Source: Bacteroidota bacterium (lineage in GTDB: Bacteria > Bacteroidota > Bacteroidia > CAIKAF01). From it: a stretch of 59,922 nucleotides of DNA. The stretch is taken from the NCBI GenBank assembly GCA_016866335.1, contig VGMT01000014.1, forward strand, positions 1-59,922, read 5' to 3'. This document shows positions 17,256 through 27,107 of the stretch, one piece after another. A program made the translations under genes and the position numbers. How positions within the stretch are numbered: position 1 is the stretch's first letter; the number at the start of each line of letters is the position of its first letter. Under the pieces are notes generated by a model. That model was not told the DNA's origin. It searched no databases and saw only the letters and a program-made list of their open reading frames with translations.

Positions 17256-20021
17256 ATGCTTTTAGTTTATAGAAAAAGATTTTACTCCTTAATTTCATCG
17301 TTGTTGATGGCCCTTTTGACGGGGGTATTTTCACCTTTATCGTTTGGGCAGGTAACTACCTCAACAGGTCAAACTCCATTGAATTACGTTCAAAATACGC
17401 TTATTGGTCAGGGTTTACTAGTTAGCAATGTAACCTTCCAAGGAAATCCTATAACCCAAATAGGTGCATTCAACGGCAACAATTCCAACCTTGGTTTAAC
17501 CAATGGAATTGTTTTGTCGACAGGTCAGATCAACCCTCCGAATGGATTTTTCCCAAACGCGAACATTGTCAGCGCAGGAACCCCAGGCTGGGCTCCATTG
17601 TCTTCATACTACCAATCCATTTACGGTAATTTTGCCAATACAAACAATGCTGCGGTGTTGACCTTCAACTTTGTTCCTCAGGGCGATACCATTCGATTTC
17701 GGTATGTCTTTGCATCTAAGGAATACAACAATTACGTTACCACCCAATTCAACGACATTTTCGCATTTTTCTTGACGGGGCCAAATCCAATGGGCGGAAA
17801 CTACACCAATACCAATGTTGCCTTGGTTCCAAACACCACCCAGCCGGTAACCATTAATTCGGTGAACAATGGTCAATCTTGGGCTTGTGGATCAGGACCA
17901 TGCACCAATTGTCAATATTACGTTGACAATTGCAACCAAAACAACGGTCATGGTTTTGGGGGGGCAACCATTCCCTTGTGGGCCGAAGTGCGCGTGGTTC
18001 CATGCTCCACCTATACTATAACCTTGGCTGTGGCCGATATCATAGATGGAGCCTTAAATTCAGCTGTATTTTTAGAGGCCGGAAGCTTCAGTTCAAACAA
18101 CCTGGTTTTATCGGTGGCCAACAATACAACCAGTGCCAGCGACACCATTTTGACCGAAGGTTGTGGTTCGGCCCAGTTAATTATTACCCGAACAGCCGGT
18201 ATTAGCCAGGCTTTGACTGTAAACCTTACCATTGGTGGCTCAGCTACAAACGGCACCGATTACCAACAACTACCCACTACCATTACTTTTGCTCCTGGTC
18301 AGGTTACCGACACCCTAGACATTATTCCCATTCTTGACCTTTTGGCAGAAGGTCAAGAAACCATTAGCATCAACATTCAAGGCGGTTGCAACTCTGGCTC
18401 CACTGGAATTACTTTTTATTTAGACGATTACCAACCTTTGCAGGTGAATGCAGGAAACGATACCGTTATTGATTGCAACGGACATCTTTTGCAAGGCCAA
18501 TATTCAGGTGGAGCCCCAGGGTACCAATTTAATTGGGACAATGGAGCCTCAACAACCACCTCGTACTTTTATGGACCAACCTCAGATAGATACGTCCGAT
18601 TTACAGTAACCGACACCTGTGGAATCACAAAATCAGATTCGTTGTTTGTAGATTTTATTGAACCCGTTACGGCTGGGTTTGGTTTTGCTGGTTTTTCACC
18701 AAGCAGCGTTATAGAAGGTTGCGGAACAGCCACCTTGCAAATTTCACGCAGTATTTCTGTTGCACAAGCCAAAACCTATCCCATACAAATATCAGGAACT
18801 GCCAGCAACGGGCAAGACTTCCAGGCAATTGCTCCCCTTATCAACTTTGCTCCCAACCAATCCACGGTAACTATAAGCATCAGTCCCCTTATAGATGGAA
18901 TAGCGGAAGGCAATGAAACTTTAATTATTGGAATTGTAGATACCTTATGCGATGGAACGCTAGACCCTTTCTCGGCCACCCTAACCATCCGAAATTTAGA
19001 TTCGTTGAACGTAAATGCAGGACCCGATCTTTTCATTAATTGCCCAAGGCAGCCCGTGGGTATCAATCCTGTCTCTGCTGGAGGCTGGCCTATTTTAACC
19101 TACCAATGGGCCGATGGAGTTTCAACCTTGAACCGATCCAATTTACTTCCCGCCGACACAACTACCTACACCATCACGGTTACCGACAGCTGTGGCCAAG
19201 TTGCAGTAGACAATGTCATTATCCACATTCACCATGACCCTGTGGCAAATTTTCAGGTCAACGACCCATTTTGCGACCCTGCCTTGGTCCCTTTTATTAA
19301 CCTAAGTCAGCCCGGAAGCGGAACCTTGCTAACCTATCAATGGGATTTAGACGGGGGAATTACAACCAGCGATGCCAATCCTACCGCCGTTTACTACAAT
19401 GGAACCTTTACTGCAACCTTAATCGTTACCAACGCATTTAATTGTTCTGATACCATTACTAAATCGTTTGTGGTCCTTCCCACACCACAAATCATCCCCA
19501 CTTTTAGCCCCCAAAATCCCAATATGCTTGATCCATTGGTTACGTTCATTGATGCATCGCAATCAAATATCGTGAGCCGACAATGGACCATTGTTGGCGA
19601 AACATCCAGCACAGACTCTGTTTTCTCCTATTATTTCAACAGAGCCGGCAACTACATCGGTATTTTAGTAGTAACCAATTCCAGTGGATGCAGCGATAGC
19701 ATACAATTCCCGATTCGGGTGAAAGACGAAACCTCCATTTATATTCCCAATGCCTTCACCCCCAATAGCGACGGGATAAACGAATTGTTTACCGCCTACG
19801 GAGTAAACTGGCGAACCTTTCAAATGTGGATTTTTGATCGCTGGGGCCAGGAATTGTATTTCAGTAATGATCCTGCCAAAGGTTGGAATGGATTAGACCG
19901 CAACACGGGCGAAACCCTAGCCCAAGGGGTGTATGTATACCGAATACGGATTGTAGATAACAACAATAAGCCGAAAGTCTTTTTAGGCCATGTGAATCTG
20001 CTTCCCCAAAAAAGATATTAA
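17256..20021 (+). CDS. Large T9SS type B surface protein with choice-of-anchor L domain
   Basis: A 921-aa exported protein. A signal peptide (to about 32, ...SPLSFGQ) is followed by a choice-of-anchor L-type domain (about 40-285) with LTNGIVLSTG and VFASKEYNNYVTTQFNDIFAFFLTGP. Two Calx-beta-like modules follow (about 295-390 and 480-570; each has an NGTDYQ or NGQDFQ strand), then two Ig/PKD-like segments. The C-terminus (about 825-921) has IYIPNAFTPNSDGINELF, FDRWGQELY and GVYVYRI, the CHU_C/T9SS type B sorting domain. Cargo of type IX secretion that is exported and anchored or released; an adhesive role is inferred. Confidence 0.88.
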   Translation: MLLVYRKRFYSLISSLLMALLTGVFSPLSFGQVTTSTGQTPLNYVQNTLIGQGLLVSNVTFQGNPITQIGAFNGNNSNLGLTNGIVLSTGQINPPNGFFPNANIVSAGTPGWAPLSSYYQSIYGNFANTNNAAVLTFNFVPQGDTIRFRYVFASKEYNNYVTTQFNDIFAFFLTGPNPMGGNYTNTNVALVPNTTQPVTINSVNNGQSWACGSGPCTNCQYYVDNCNQNNGHGFGGATIPLWAEVRVVPCSTYTITLAVADIIDGALNSAVFLEAGSFSSNNLVLSVANNTTSASDTILTEGCGSAQLIITRTAGISQALTVNLTIGGSATNGTDYQQLPTTITFAPGQVTDTLDIIPILDLLAEGQETISINIQGGCNSGSTGITFYLDDYQPLQVNAGNDTVIDCNGHLLQGQYSGGAPGYQFNWDNGASTTTSYFYGPTSDRYVRFTVTDTCGITKSDSLFVDFIEPVTAGFGFAGFSPSSVIEGCGTATLQISRSISVAQAKTYPIQISGTASNGQDFQAIAPLINFAPNQSTVTISISPLIDGIAEGNETLIIGIVDTLCDGTLDPFSATLTIRNLDSLNVNAGPDLFINCPRQPVGINPVSAGGWPILTYQWADGVSTLNRSNLLPADTTTYTITVTDSCGQVAVDNVIIHIHHDPVANFQVNDPFCDPALVPFINLSQPGSGTLLTYQWDLDGGITTSDANPTAVYYNGTFTATLIVTNAFNCSDTITKSFVVLPTPQIIPTFSPQNPNMLDPLVTFIDASQSNIVSRQWTIVGETSSTDSVFSYYFNRAGNYIGILVVTNSSGCSDSIQFPIRVKDETSIYIPNAFTPNSDGINELFTAYGVNWRTFQMWIFDRWGQELYFSNDPAKGWNGLDRNTGETLAQGVYVYRIRIVDNNNKPKVFLGHVNLLPQKRY

Positions 20022-20105
20022 TTCCAATACGTAAGTTAAGTGGCGGCTGTTTTGCAGCACTTCCAACATTAAATTAACCCTGAACACACTATATTCTATT
20101 GAGTG

Positions 20106-21239
20106 ATGAAAAACAGAACCAATTATTCCTTCCTTATTCTATTTTTCGGATTGGGCTTTCAGGTACTTGCCCAGCCTTTTTCCATTGGTAACCGCAGTGA
20201 AACTTGGCAAGATGCCTCAAGAAACCGCAGTGTAACCTTCGACATTTGGTACCCCAGCACTTCTGGAGGGCAGGGTAGCGCGGTAGCCCCCGGCCCATTC
20301 CCTATTTTAATTATGAGCCATGGATTCCTAACTGGGACAGGCCCCTATAAAAACATGGTTGATAGCCTTGTCCCACTTGGTTATATTATGGTATTGCCTT
20401 CAACAGAAACCGGCTTTTTACCCTCTCACGAGGCACTTGGGCGCGATATGGTATTCTTAGGTCAACGCATACAACAAGAAAACCAAAACAGCAACTCTTA
20501 TTTGTTCGGCAAAGTAGCTCCCGAAATGGCTGCCGGCGGGCATTCTATGGGCGGCGGAGCAACCTTCCTCGCCGCCTCATACGCCCCAACTCTTTTCAAA
20601 ACCACGGTTACCTTCGCGGCAGCCGAAACCAATCCCTCGGCTGCTGGAGCCGCAAGCCAGGTTACTGCCCCCAGCCTCCTAATGATTGGTAGCGCCGATG
20701 GAGTTACCCCGCTGGCTACCCACCAACAACCTATTTACAACAATCTGATCAATTGCAAAGTGATGGTTTCTATTCAAGGAGGAGGACATTGCTATTTTAT
20801 GAATGCCGATGCCGCCTGCGATGCTGGGGAGCTTTTAACGCCTCCTACCATCGCAAACAGAGCCGAACAACACCGAAGAACCTTCCGAGTAGTGCGGCCA
20901 TGGCTCGACCATTTCCTGAAAGGCCAACCTGCCGCAGCAGTGTTGCAGGCCATCAACAATGCTTCGCCCGATGCCGTTACCCAAAACTGCAATTACCTAG
21001 GTACAGAGAACAACCATTTAACACACTGGGTTCAACAAAACGGAAGGCGTTGGACTTGGAATCAGTCTGCCTCTGTTCACTTGGAACTATTTGACCTTCA
21101 AGGTCGCCTAATTTTCCAGAAGAATGGAAAAGTAAGCCAAGGCGAGTTTTGGGAGCTTCCTTCGCAAGCGTCTGGTTTGATGGTGGCCCGCTTTTCTTTG
21201 GACGGAAAAGCAGGCAGCGAAAAGGTGTGGTTGCATTAA
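20106..21239 (+). CDS. Secreted alpha/beta hydrolase with T9SS type A tail
   Basis: A 377-aa exported hydrolase. The ATG at 20106 gives the signal peptide MKNRTNYSFLILFFGLGFQVLAQ; a GTG one codon upstream is possible. The catalytic domain has the oxyanion HGF (72-74) and the nucleophile elbow GGHSMGGG (Ser147), followed by IGSADGVTP (acid) and GGGHCYF (His). This arrangement resembles chlorophyllase and polyester-hydrolase-like enzymes (dienelactone-hydrolase clan). The last 70 residues, with LELFDLQGRLIFQ and a final KVWLH, form a T9SS type A sorting domain. The substrate is unknown; an extracellular ester is likely. Confidence 0.82.
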   Translation: MKNRTNYSFLILFFGLGFQVLAQPFSIGNRSETWQDASRNRSVTFDIWYPSTSGGQGSAVAPGPFPILIMSHGFLTGTGPYKNMVDSLVPLGYIMVLPSTETGFLPSHEALGRDMVFLGQRIQQENQNSNSYLFGKVAPEMAAGGHSMGGGATFLAASYAPTLFKTTVTFAAAETNPSAAGAASQVTAPSLLMIGSADGVTPLATHQQPIYNNLINCKVMVSIQGGGHCYFMNADAACDAGELLTPPTIANRAEQHRRTFRVVRPWLDHFLKGQPAAAVLQAINNASPDAVTQNCNYLGTENNHLTHWVQQNGRRWTWNQSASVHLELFDLQGRLIFQKNGKVSQGEFWELPSQASGLMVARFSLDGKAGSEKVWLH

Positions 21240-21525
21240 GAGTTAAGCCTAACCATTTTTGTTCATTCTGGACTGCCTACACAGCCGCGGAGAACTTAGC
21301 CACGAATGCACGAATTTTTTGCGCTCGTAGCTGGACTTTCTCAGATAATTTAGACCGGGACTTTCAAGCCTACACCACAGTAATTGATTTAGCCGGAATT
21401 ATTCGTGCACGCCTGCCTACCCTTCCGCAGGTAATTTAGACCAGAACATTGGTAAATTCATGGGAACCTGCATAGCCAAGGTAAAATCGGGCAAAACAGG
21501 CCATTCATGCACATAAATTCCAAGC
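21240..21525. other. Intergenic region with one copy of the dispersed repeat core
   Basis: Contains TTAGCCACGAATGCACGAAT at 21296-21315, in the opposite orientation to the copies at 35947-36169, and a partial echo (ATTCGTGCACG) near 21400. It lies between two convergent genes. No gene or clear terminator seen. Confidence 0.6.
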
Positions 21526-23256
21526 TCAATTTACAAGACTAACCGGCATCTGGAATGAACAATTCGAAAGGGTATGCTGAACCCCACCTGCATCTCGGAA
21601 TGTGGTATTCGAAATGCTTCCAGAAACGGTTTGACCTAGCGTATTTCCAGCCTGGTTTAAAATCACCGAAAGGTAATCTTGCCCATTGTTTCCCAAGACC
21701 AAAAACGAGTAGCTAAAAGGATTTCCCCCAACCGAATAGGTTGAAGGCGTTGAGCCTGGTATAGTTAACATAAAAGTTGTGCTGTTGCCTGTTCCTGGAT
21801 TGTAGGTAACTTCTGGGGTTAAACGGTTCTGAGCCGTGGTATACACACACGAAAAGGTATATTGGCTGCTGGGAGTGTAATAATGGGGAACCCCATCAAG
21901 CGTAAACTGGCAAAAAATGGGAGCATTGTTGCAAATTACTTGGTTGCCAAACGAAATTGAAGGAGCCAAGGGAAAGGTTTGACCCGTAGAAATGGCTCCT
22001 GTTCCAACATTGACTCCGCTAATGGTTACCGAGGAAGACGACTGGCACAATAAAACCGAGGCGTTAACCTGACCTTGTCCATTTGAAGGATACAGCCTTA
22101 CAACACCTTGGGCCTCTACCCGGGCCCAAGCTCCCAAATCGGGATTTCCATTGCAATCCTCAAAACCCCCATTTATTTGAACGGAATTTGCGGTTCCAGA
22201 ACACACATTCAGGTCGTTTAGCTGGGTAGCCCCGGTAAAGGGTCCTTGGTTAAATTGAGCAGCGGTCTCCTGGCAAGAATTTTTTACCTTGAATTGAAAG
22301 CTAAGCGTACTGGGAATCATGCCGTAAAAATACCCGCTGGAATTGGTGCTAACCTTGCCTAAAAAAGCACCCCATTGATTGTACACCTCAAGTTGAGTAG
22401 CCGGCAGAGGACTGCCTTGGCACACCAAACGCCCTGAAATAGGATAATGGTTGTACACAAAAGGACACATCCAAAAACTAAAATGCGAAACATCTGCAAC
22501 GTATTCGTTCCCTTGAAGGGTAGCTAACCCCTCCTCTTTCCAAACCACCTGTTCTTCATCAAAATAATACAAAGGCAAGGTTGCCGGGGCCGTACCCATA
22601 TCTTGTGCGGCAACAGGGATAGAAATCTGAGCTGTTTTGCCCCCAGCTAATTGCAAAGGCTGCCCAACACTTCCGAACAATTGAACCGAAACCATACCGT
22701 GGTTTTCTAGAAAAATGGAGTTCCCTGATGCGTCTTTACCAAAAAAATCCGAGGGGTATGGAAGCGCATTGCCCAAGCCATTTGGGGCTAAATAAGTGGC
22801 CGATACAAAAACCTGTCCTGAGTAGGCGGCGCCGCTTGCTTCAACAACCGAATTGACCCCGAATTCAACATTACCCCCTCCAGGTACAGCGATGCTACCC
22901 CCTGCAAGCCCCGAAAAAGAACCTGCCGTTGTACTGGGATGCAGAACCACATCCATGGAATACCTGCTGGCTTTAATGTCAACCACATTTAAAGAGGGGA
23001 AAAAGCCCGGTTCGTTCACCTTCAAAAGGGTCCGTCCCGAGAGGAATGCGGCAGACTCAAATACAGCCAATCCCGAGGCATTGGTTGTTGAAGTCATGGT
23101 TCCCAAAGAAACCTCGGCATTGGGAAGAGCAAGGCCTGACTCATCGGTTACTTGAACAGCCATAGAAAAAGCCACATTAACCATGGGAGGATTGGGATCA
23201 GAATCTGTGCAAGAAACAAGGGCAGAAAAAGCCATGGCAAAAACCCATACCGCCAA
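21526..23256 (-). CDS. Large exported lipoprotein with carboxypeptidase-regulatory-like domain
   Basis: About 576 aa. The N-terminus ends in a lipobox-like SALVSC, and the next 80 residues (VTDESGLALPNAEVSLG...TNASGLAVFES) form a carboxypeptidase regulatory-like/Big beta-sandwich. A segment with GGSIAVPGGGNVEFG and YYFDEEQVVWKEEG resembles the post-regulatory domain of other Bacteroidota lipoproteins; another regulatory-like unit follows (AFLGKVSTNSSGYFYGMIP). The start is uncertain: the reading frame opens with TTG at 23256 after a TGA, and the signal has no Lys or Arg. A later ATG would leave only 8 residues before the Cys. A small frameshift near the start is possible. Function unknown. 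Confidence 0.7.
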   Translation of the reverse strand: MAVWVFAMAFSALVSCTDSDPNPPMVNVAFSMAVQVTDESGLALPNAEVSLGTMTSTTNASGLAVFESAAFLSGRTLLKVNEPGFFPSLNVVDIKASRYSMDVVLHPSTTAGSFSGLAGGSIAVPGGGNVEFGVNSVVEASGAAYSGQVFVSATYLAPNGLGNALPYPSDFFGKDASGNSIFLENHGMVSVQLFGSVGQPLQLAGGKTAQISIPVAAQDMGTAPATLPLYYFDEEQVVWKEEGLATLQGNEYVADVSHFSFWMCPFVYNHYPISGRLVCQGSPLPATQLEVYNQWGAFLGKVSTNSSGYFYGMIPSTLSFQFKVKNSCQETAAQFNQGPFTGATQLNDLNVCSGTANSVQINGGFEDCNGNPDLGAWARVEAQGVVRLYPSNGQGQVNASVLLCQSSSSVTISGVNVGTGAISTGQTFPLAPSISFGNQVICNNAPIFCQFTLDGVPHYYTPSSQYTFSCVYTTAQNRLTPEVTYNPGTGNSTTFMLTIPGSTPSTYSVGGNPFSYSFLVLGNNGQDYLSVILNQAGNTLGQTVSGSISNTTFRDAGGVQHTLSNCSFQMPVSLVN

Positions 23257-23624
23257 ATCAAATCATTGACCGAAAAAATGTTTAAACGAATTGGGCAGGC
23301 TCTGGCTTTTAAAAACAGATTGAAGTTTGTGGCTGGCAAAAAAATGAAATTGCATAAACAGGTTGGATTAAGGGATTGAAAATACGCAATTAAAAGCAGT
23401 TAAAAAACGACCAAATGATTTACAAAAACATCAAAACAATCAATAAGCTTTAACCAAGAACCCAAGTTGGCGAAATACAATTCCGAGGGGCCTGAACCAC
23501 CATTGTGGTTAACAATCGGATTCATTTGAGTTGACCTATTCGCAAAGCAATCAACCGCAGAAGCCAATTCCTGCTAACAATTCCATTCAAATGTATAGGT
23601 ATACGTGGGATCAAGGACAGGAAC
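23257..23624. other. AT-rich intergenic region
   Basis: A gap of 368 nt upstream of the large lipoprotein gene. No gene, repeat or clear promoter box stands out. Confidence 0.4.
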
Positions 23625-23654
23625 AAAAAAAAGCCGGCATTTCTGACGGCTTTT
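23625..23654 (-). terminator. Terminator of tRNA-Arg
   Basis: On the minus strand, AAGCCG at 23652-23647 pairs with CGGCTT at 23636-23631 and is followed by a run of T. It begins about 10 nt after the tRNA-Arg 3' end. Confidence 0.75.
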
Positions 23655-23663
23655 CATAAATAG

Positions 23664-23735
23664 TAGCCCCAACAGGACTCGAACCTGTATCTAAAGTTTA
23701 GGAAACTTTCGTTCTATCCCTTGAACTATGGGGCC
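23664..23735 (-). tRNA. tRNA-Arg (anticodon CCT)
   Basis: A full cloverleaf: acceptor GGCCCCA with TGGGGCT, D-stem GTTC/GAAC, anticodon stem AAAGT/ACTTT enclosing loop TTCCTAA (anticodon CCT, decodes AGG) and T-stem ACAGG/CCTGT with loop TTCGAGT. The discriminator is A and CCA is not encoded. Confidence 0.95.
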
Positions 23736-23742
23736 TTCGGCA

Positions 23743-23750
23743 CAAAGATA
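23743..23750 (-). promoter_or_regulatory. -7 box of tRNA-Arg
   Basis: TATCTTTG on the minus strand, 7 nt before the tRNA 5' end. The divergent tRNA-Leu promoter is on the other strand, about 30 nt away, so the two share a very short control region. Confidence 0.6.
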
Positions 23751-23756
23751 TGCGAT

Positions 23757-23789
23757 TTGCTACATAAAGTTAAAAATAATGTATCTTTG
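23757..23789 (+). promoter_or_regulatory. Promoter of tRNA-Leu
   Basis: TTG at 23757-23759, a 22-nt spacer and TATCTTTG at 23782-23789. The tRNA 5' end is at 23801. Confidence 0.6.
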
Positions 23790-23800
23790 TGCCCCGTTCA

Positions 23801-23884
23801 GCCCGGGTGGCGGAACTGGTAGACGCGCCGGACTCAAAATCCGGTGGTAGCAATACCGTGGGGGTTCGATTCCCTTCCCGGGCA
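23801..23884 (+). tRNA. tRNA-Leu (anticodon CAA)
   Basis: A type II tRNA with a long variable arm (TGGTAGCAATACCGT). The acceptor GCCCGGG pairs with CCCGGGC, and the anticodon stem CCGGA/TCCGG encloses CTCAAAA (anticodon CAA, decodes TTG). The T-arm has GGTTCGATTCC. CCA is not encoded. Confidence 0.96.
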
Positions 23885-23887
23885 CTT

Positions 23888-23925
23888 TAAAAAAACGGCT
23901 CCGAACATTTCGGAGCCGTTTTTTT
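23888..23925 (+). terminator. Terminator of tRNA-Leu
   Basis: ACGGCTCCGA and TCGGAGCCGT form a 10-bp stem with a short loop, followed by seven T. A run of A on the 5' side makes it possibly bidirectional. Confidence 0.9.
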
Positions 23926-24034
23926 ATACCACAGCGTATCTAGCCATGAATAGTTGGGCTTTAATGCCGTACTAGTTAGCTTTAAATGCATGTAAAATCG
24001 AACTCCACCCCCCAAAAAACTGATGGCAAAGCCT

Positions 24035-24042
24035 TACCTTCG
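24035..24042 (+). promoter_or_regulatory. Candidate -7 box of cysS
   Basis: TACCTTCG, one mismatch from TAnnTTTG, ends 20 nt before the cysS ATG. No T-box-like leader is present. Confidence 0.35.
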
Positions 24043-24062
24043 TAGCTTGAAGATTCGTGCAC

Positions 24063-25535
24063 ATGAACGCAGATTTACAGGTTTACAATTCATTGACCCG
24101 ACAAAAAGAGGTTTTCAAACCCCTTAATCACCCTCGAGTAGGCATGTACGTTTGCGGCCCCACTGTTTACAACGATGTGCATTTGGGCAACCTTCGCACG
24201 TTCACCTCTTTTGACTTGATTTACCGCTGGCTAAAGGAATTGGGTTACTCTGTTCGCTACGTGCGCAACATCACCGATGTAGGGCATTTGGAAAACGATG
24301 CGGACGAAGGAGAAGATAAAATTGGCAAGAAGGCCCGGTTGGAACAATTGGAACCCATGGAAATCGTTCAAAGGTACACCAATGGATTTCATGAAGTCAT
24401 GCGGATTTTTGGGAACTTCCCCCCTTCTATTGAACCAACGGCCACCGGGCATATTGTTGAACAGATTGAGATGGTGAAGGAGATAATGAGCAAAGGTTTG
24501 GCCTACGAAGCCAATGGTTCGGTGTATTTTGATGTGCGGGAATTTTCAAAAACCCAAGCCTATGGAGAACTGAGCGGACGGCAAATCGACGAACTAATGA
24601 GTGGAAGCCGCGACCTGGACGGGCAATCCGAAAAACGCGATTCCTTAGACTTTGCCCTTTGGAAAAAAGCCTCGCCCGAGCACATTATGCGCTGGCCTTC
24701 GCCTTGGGGCGAGGGATTTCCTGGCTGGCATTTAGAGTGTTCCGTGATGAGCAGCAAATACCTGGGTATGCCCTTCGACATACACGGTGGAGGCATGGAT
24801 TTGAAATTCCCGCACCACGAATGTGAAATTGCACAGAATGTGGCCGCCACCGGCTGTTCTCGCCCAGTTCAATACTGGATGCACGGGAACATGCTTACCC
24901 TTAACGGTAAAAAAATGAGCAAATCGGACGGCAATTTTTTGTTGCCGGGCGATTTGATTACAGGCAATCACCCCTTATTGAGCCGCGGCTATTCTCCACA
25001 GGCCATTCGCTTCTTCTTTATGCAAGCGCATTATGGTTCAACCCTAGACATGAGCGAAGAGGCCCTGCAGGCTGCAGAAAAGGGCTATCAGCGCTTATCG
25101 CAAGCCTACACAACCTTAAAAGGAATGCCTGCCGAGGGCAATGAAAATCCCGGGGTTGAGGCTTGGGCAGAGCGTTGCCAAAAGGCCATGAACGACGATT
25201 TCAACAGCCCAATCCTGGTAGCCCAACTGTTCGAGGCGGCAAAATGGATACAATCGGCCGCCTCCGGGCAATTAAAACTGAGTCCAACCGCCCTTCAAAC
25301 CCTGAAACACGAATTTGAACGCTTTTTTATTCGGGTGTTGGGCCTGAACGAACAGCAAGAAGGCATCGGAGCGAACAGATTGGAGCAGGTTATGGAATTG
25401 ATTTTAGAAATTCGACGCGAGGCCCGCATCAAAAAAGATTGGGGTACCAGCGACCTTATTCGCGATCGGCTTGGAAAAGCCGGCATTGTAGTTAACGATG
25501 GTAAAGACACAAGCTCATGGCAATTCGAATTATAA
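24063..25535 (+). CDS. cysS: Cysteinyl-tRNA synthetase
   Basis: Class I synthetase that charges tRNA-Cys, 490 aa. The motif [12 protein letters not shown] carries the HIGH-equivalent HLGN (40-43), and KMSKS is at 284-288. The zinc ligands expected from the family are present: C31, C226, H251 and E255 (in FPHHECEIA). An alternative GTG lies two codons upstream at 24057; the ATG at 24063 is preferred. The last 19 nt overlap the next gene, suggesting co-transcription. Confidence 0.96.
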   Translation: MNADLQVYNSLTRQKEVFKPLNHPRVGMYVCGPTVYNDVHLGNLRTFTSFDLIYRWLKELGYSVRYVRNITDVGHLENDADEGEDKIGKKARLEQLEPMEIVQRYTNGFHEVMRIFGNFPPSIEPTATGHIVEQIEMVKEIMSKGLAYEANGSVYFDVREFSKTQAYGELSGRQIDELMSGSRDLDGQSEKRDSLDFALWKKASPEHIMRWPSPWGEGFPGWHLECSVMSSKYLGMPFDIHGGGMDLKFPHHECEIAQNVAATGCSRPVQYWMHGNMLTLNGKKMSKSDGNFLLPGDLITGNHPLLSRGYSPQAIRFFFMQAHYGSTLDMSEEALQAAEKGYQRLSQAYTTLKGMPAEGNENPGVEAWAERCQKAMNDDFNSPILVAQLFEAAKWIQSAASGQLKLSPTALQTLKHEFERFFIRVLGLNEQQEGIGANRLEQVMELILEIRREARIKKDWGTSDLIRDRLGKAGIVVNDGKDTSSWQFEL

Positions 25536-26542
25536 CCCTTATAGCTCTAGGTTTAATGTTGACCCGCTGCGGCGGGAATACCATTGAACCAAGCACCTCA
25601 AAACCCATAGACAGCCTAAATACCGAGGCAGAATTGCCATTAAAGACCAGTCCAAATTTTAATGCCGACAGCGCCATGGTATTTTTAACGGCGCAAATTG
25701 CCATTGGGCCAAGGGTTCCAAATACCCCAGCTCACAAAGCCTGCGGCGATTATTTAATTAAAGAACTTAGAAAGTACACCGAGGCGGTGGTAATTCAAGA
25801 CGCCAATGTGGTTGCCTACACAGGAAAAGGCTTGAAAATAAGAAACATCATGGCCCAAATTAACCCAAATCGAACAGATAGGATTATGCTGTTTGCCCAT
25901 TGGGATAGCCGCCCTTTTGCCGACCGGGGAAATCCCGGAAAAGGAGAACCCGTTCTTGGGGCCGACGATGGAGCCAGCGGTGTGGCGGTTATACTTGAGA
26001 TTGCACGTGCCATTCACCGCGATACTTCGGGCGGGCCCGCTCCGGGAATTGACATCGTGTTTTTTGACGCCGAAGATTACGGAGATGCCGGGGGCGACCC
26101 CGAAACCTATTGCCTAGGCTCGCAACACTGGGCTAAAAACCGCCCATTACCTATTGCTGCTCGGTATGGAATTTTACTGGACATGGTTGGAGCCAAAGAT
26201 GCCGTGTTTTACCAAGAAGGAGCCTCGGTTTCGTTCGCCCCGCATGTGGTACACAAAGTGTGGACCACCGCGCACAAATTAGGGTACACCCAGTATTTCA
26301 AAATGGCTCAGCTCAACGGCCCCATAACCGATGACCACTATTTTATCAATACCCTGGCAAAGATTCCCAGCATTGACATCATCAATTACGACCCAACACG
26401 CCCCATGGGCTTTCCTGGGCATTGGCATACGGAAAACGACAACCTTGAAAATATAGACCCAGCTACCCTAAAGGCCGTTGGTCAAACGATTTTACAGGTA
26501 TTGTACGAAGAACCTGTGCTTGGCCGAGACCTAAATCCCTAA
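25517..26542 (+). CDS. M28 family peptidase / glutaminyl cyclase-like lipoprotein
   Basis: A 341-aa exported protein of the M28 zinc fold. Zinc-site elements are visible: AHWDSRP (His128), GADDGASG (Asp150/151), FFDAEDYGD, LLDMVGAKD and HWHTENDN. The pattern and short length suit the glutaminyl-peptide cyclotransferase subgroup as well as aminopeptidases; I cannot decide between them. The N-terminus ends MLTRC, an imperfect lipobox because Arg precedes the Cys (C18). The GPRVPNTPAHKACGDYL segment is typical of this group in Bacteroidota. It starts inside the end of cysS. Confidence 0.87.
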   Translation: MAIRIITLIALGLMLTRCGGNTIEPSTSKPIDSLNTEAELPLKTSPNFNADSAMVFLTAQIAIGPRVPNTPAHKACGDYLIKELRKYTEAVVIQDANVVAYTGKGLKIRNIMAQINPNRTDRIMLFAHWDSRPFADRGNPGKGEPVLGADDGASGVAVILEIARAIHRDTSGGPAPGIDIVFFDAEDYGDAGGDPETYCLGSQHWAKNRPLPIAARYGILLDMVGAKDAVFYQEGASVSFAPHVVHKVWTTAHKLGYTQYFKMAQLNGPITDDHYFINTLAKIPSIDIINYDPTRPMGFPGHWHTENDNLENIDPATLKAVGQTILQVLYEEPVLGRDLNP

Positions 26543-26559
26543 TCCTTTTTACCAATCAA

Positions 26560-27105
26560 ATGCCTAATTTCTTTTGTTTTCTTCTTTTTTTGCTGCCCTC
26601 TCTGCCTTTGCTGGCACAAACAGCCGATTTATCTAAAGGCTATGTGGTTCTTGAGAATGGCGACACCCTTAAAGGAGAAATGCGCTACCGTTCACGCGAT
26701 GGATTAAAAGACAAAATTTACTTGAAAATCAGCGAAACCGAAAAAAAATACCTTCCAATAATGGATTTAAAGGCGTTTCGGGCTGACTCACTCCAGTACC
26801 AAAAAATTGAACTTGGGAAAAAACAGGTTTTTGTTAAATTACTGGCGTCAGGGGCTATTGAGCTGGTGGAAGAAGAATTCCTACGTGATTACCAAGGGCA
26901 GTCATTGCCAGCCTTCCGCCTGTACTTCAAAACCACAGCCACCGGAAGCTGGGAAGAAGTAAAAACCAATGGAAACCGCTGGAGAGAACAAATGAGCGAA
27001 GCTATGAATTCAAGACCTGAAACGGCCGAAATGCTTCAAAACAAACAACTAACGCCCGACGATTTGGGCAAAATAATTCGGCAATTCAACGCCCCCAAAA
27101 ATTAG
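26560..27105 (+). CDS. Small exported protein of unknown function
   Basis: 181 aa with a clear signal peptide (MPNFFCFLLFLLPSLPLLAQ). The rest is a beta-rich domain that begins KGYVVLENGDTLKGEMRYRS, a pattern seen in many uncharacterised Bacteroidota exported proteins. No catalytic motif or anchor. It is 17 nt after the M28 gene and 2 nt before the next gene, so it probably belongs to the same transcript. Confidence 0.65.
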   Translation: MPNFFCFLLFLLPSLPLLAQTADLSKGYVVLENGDTLKGEMRYRSRDGLKDKIYLKISETEKKYLPIMDLKAFRADSLQYQKIELGKKQVFVKLLASGAIELVEEEFLRDYQGQSLPAFRLYFKTTATGSWEEVKTNGNRWREQMSEAMNSRPETAEMLQNKQLTPDDLGKIIRQFNAPKN

Positions 27106-27107
27106 GC

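Noticed and set aside
23926-24062. A T-box or other riboswitch before cysS
   Set aside because: The leader is too short for one, and no specifier or antiterminator-like sequence is seen.
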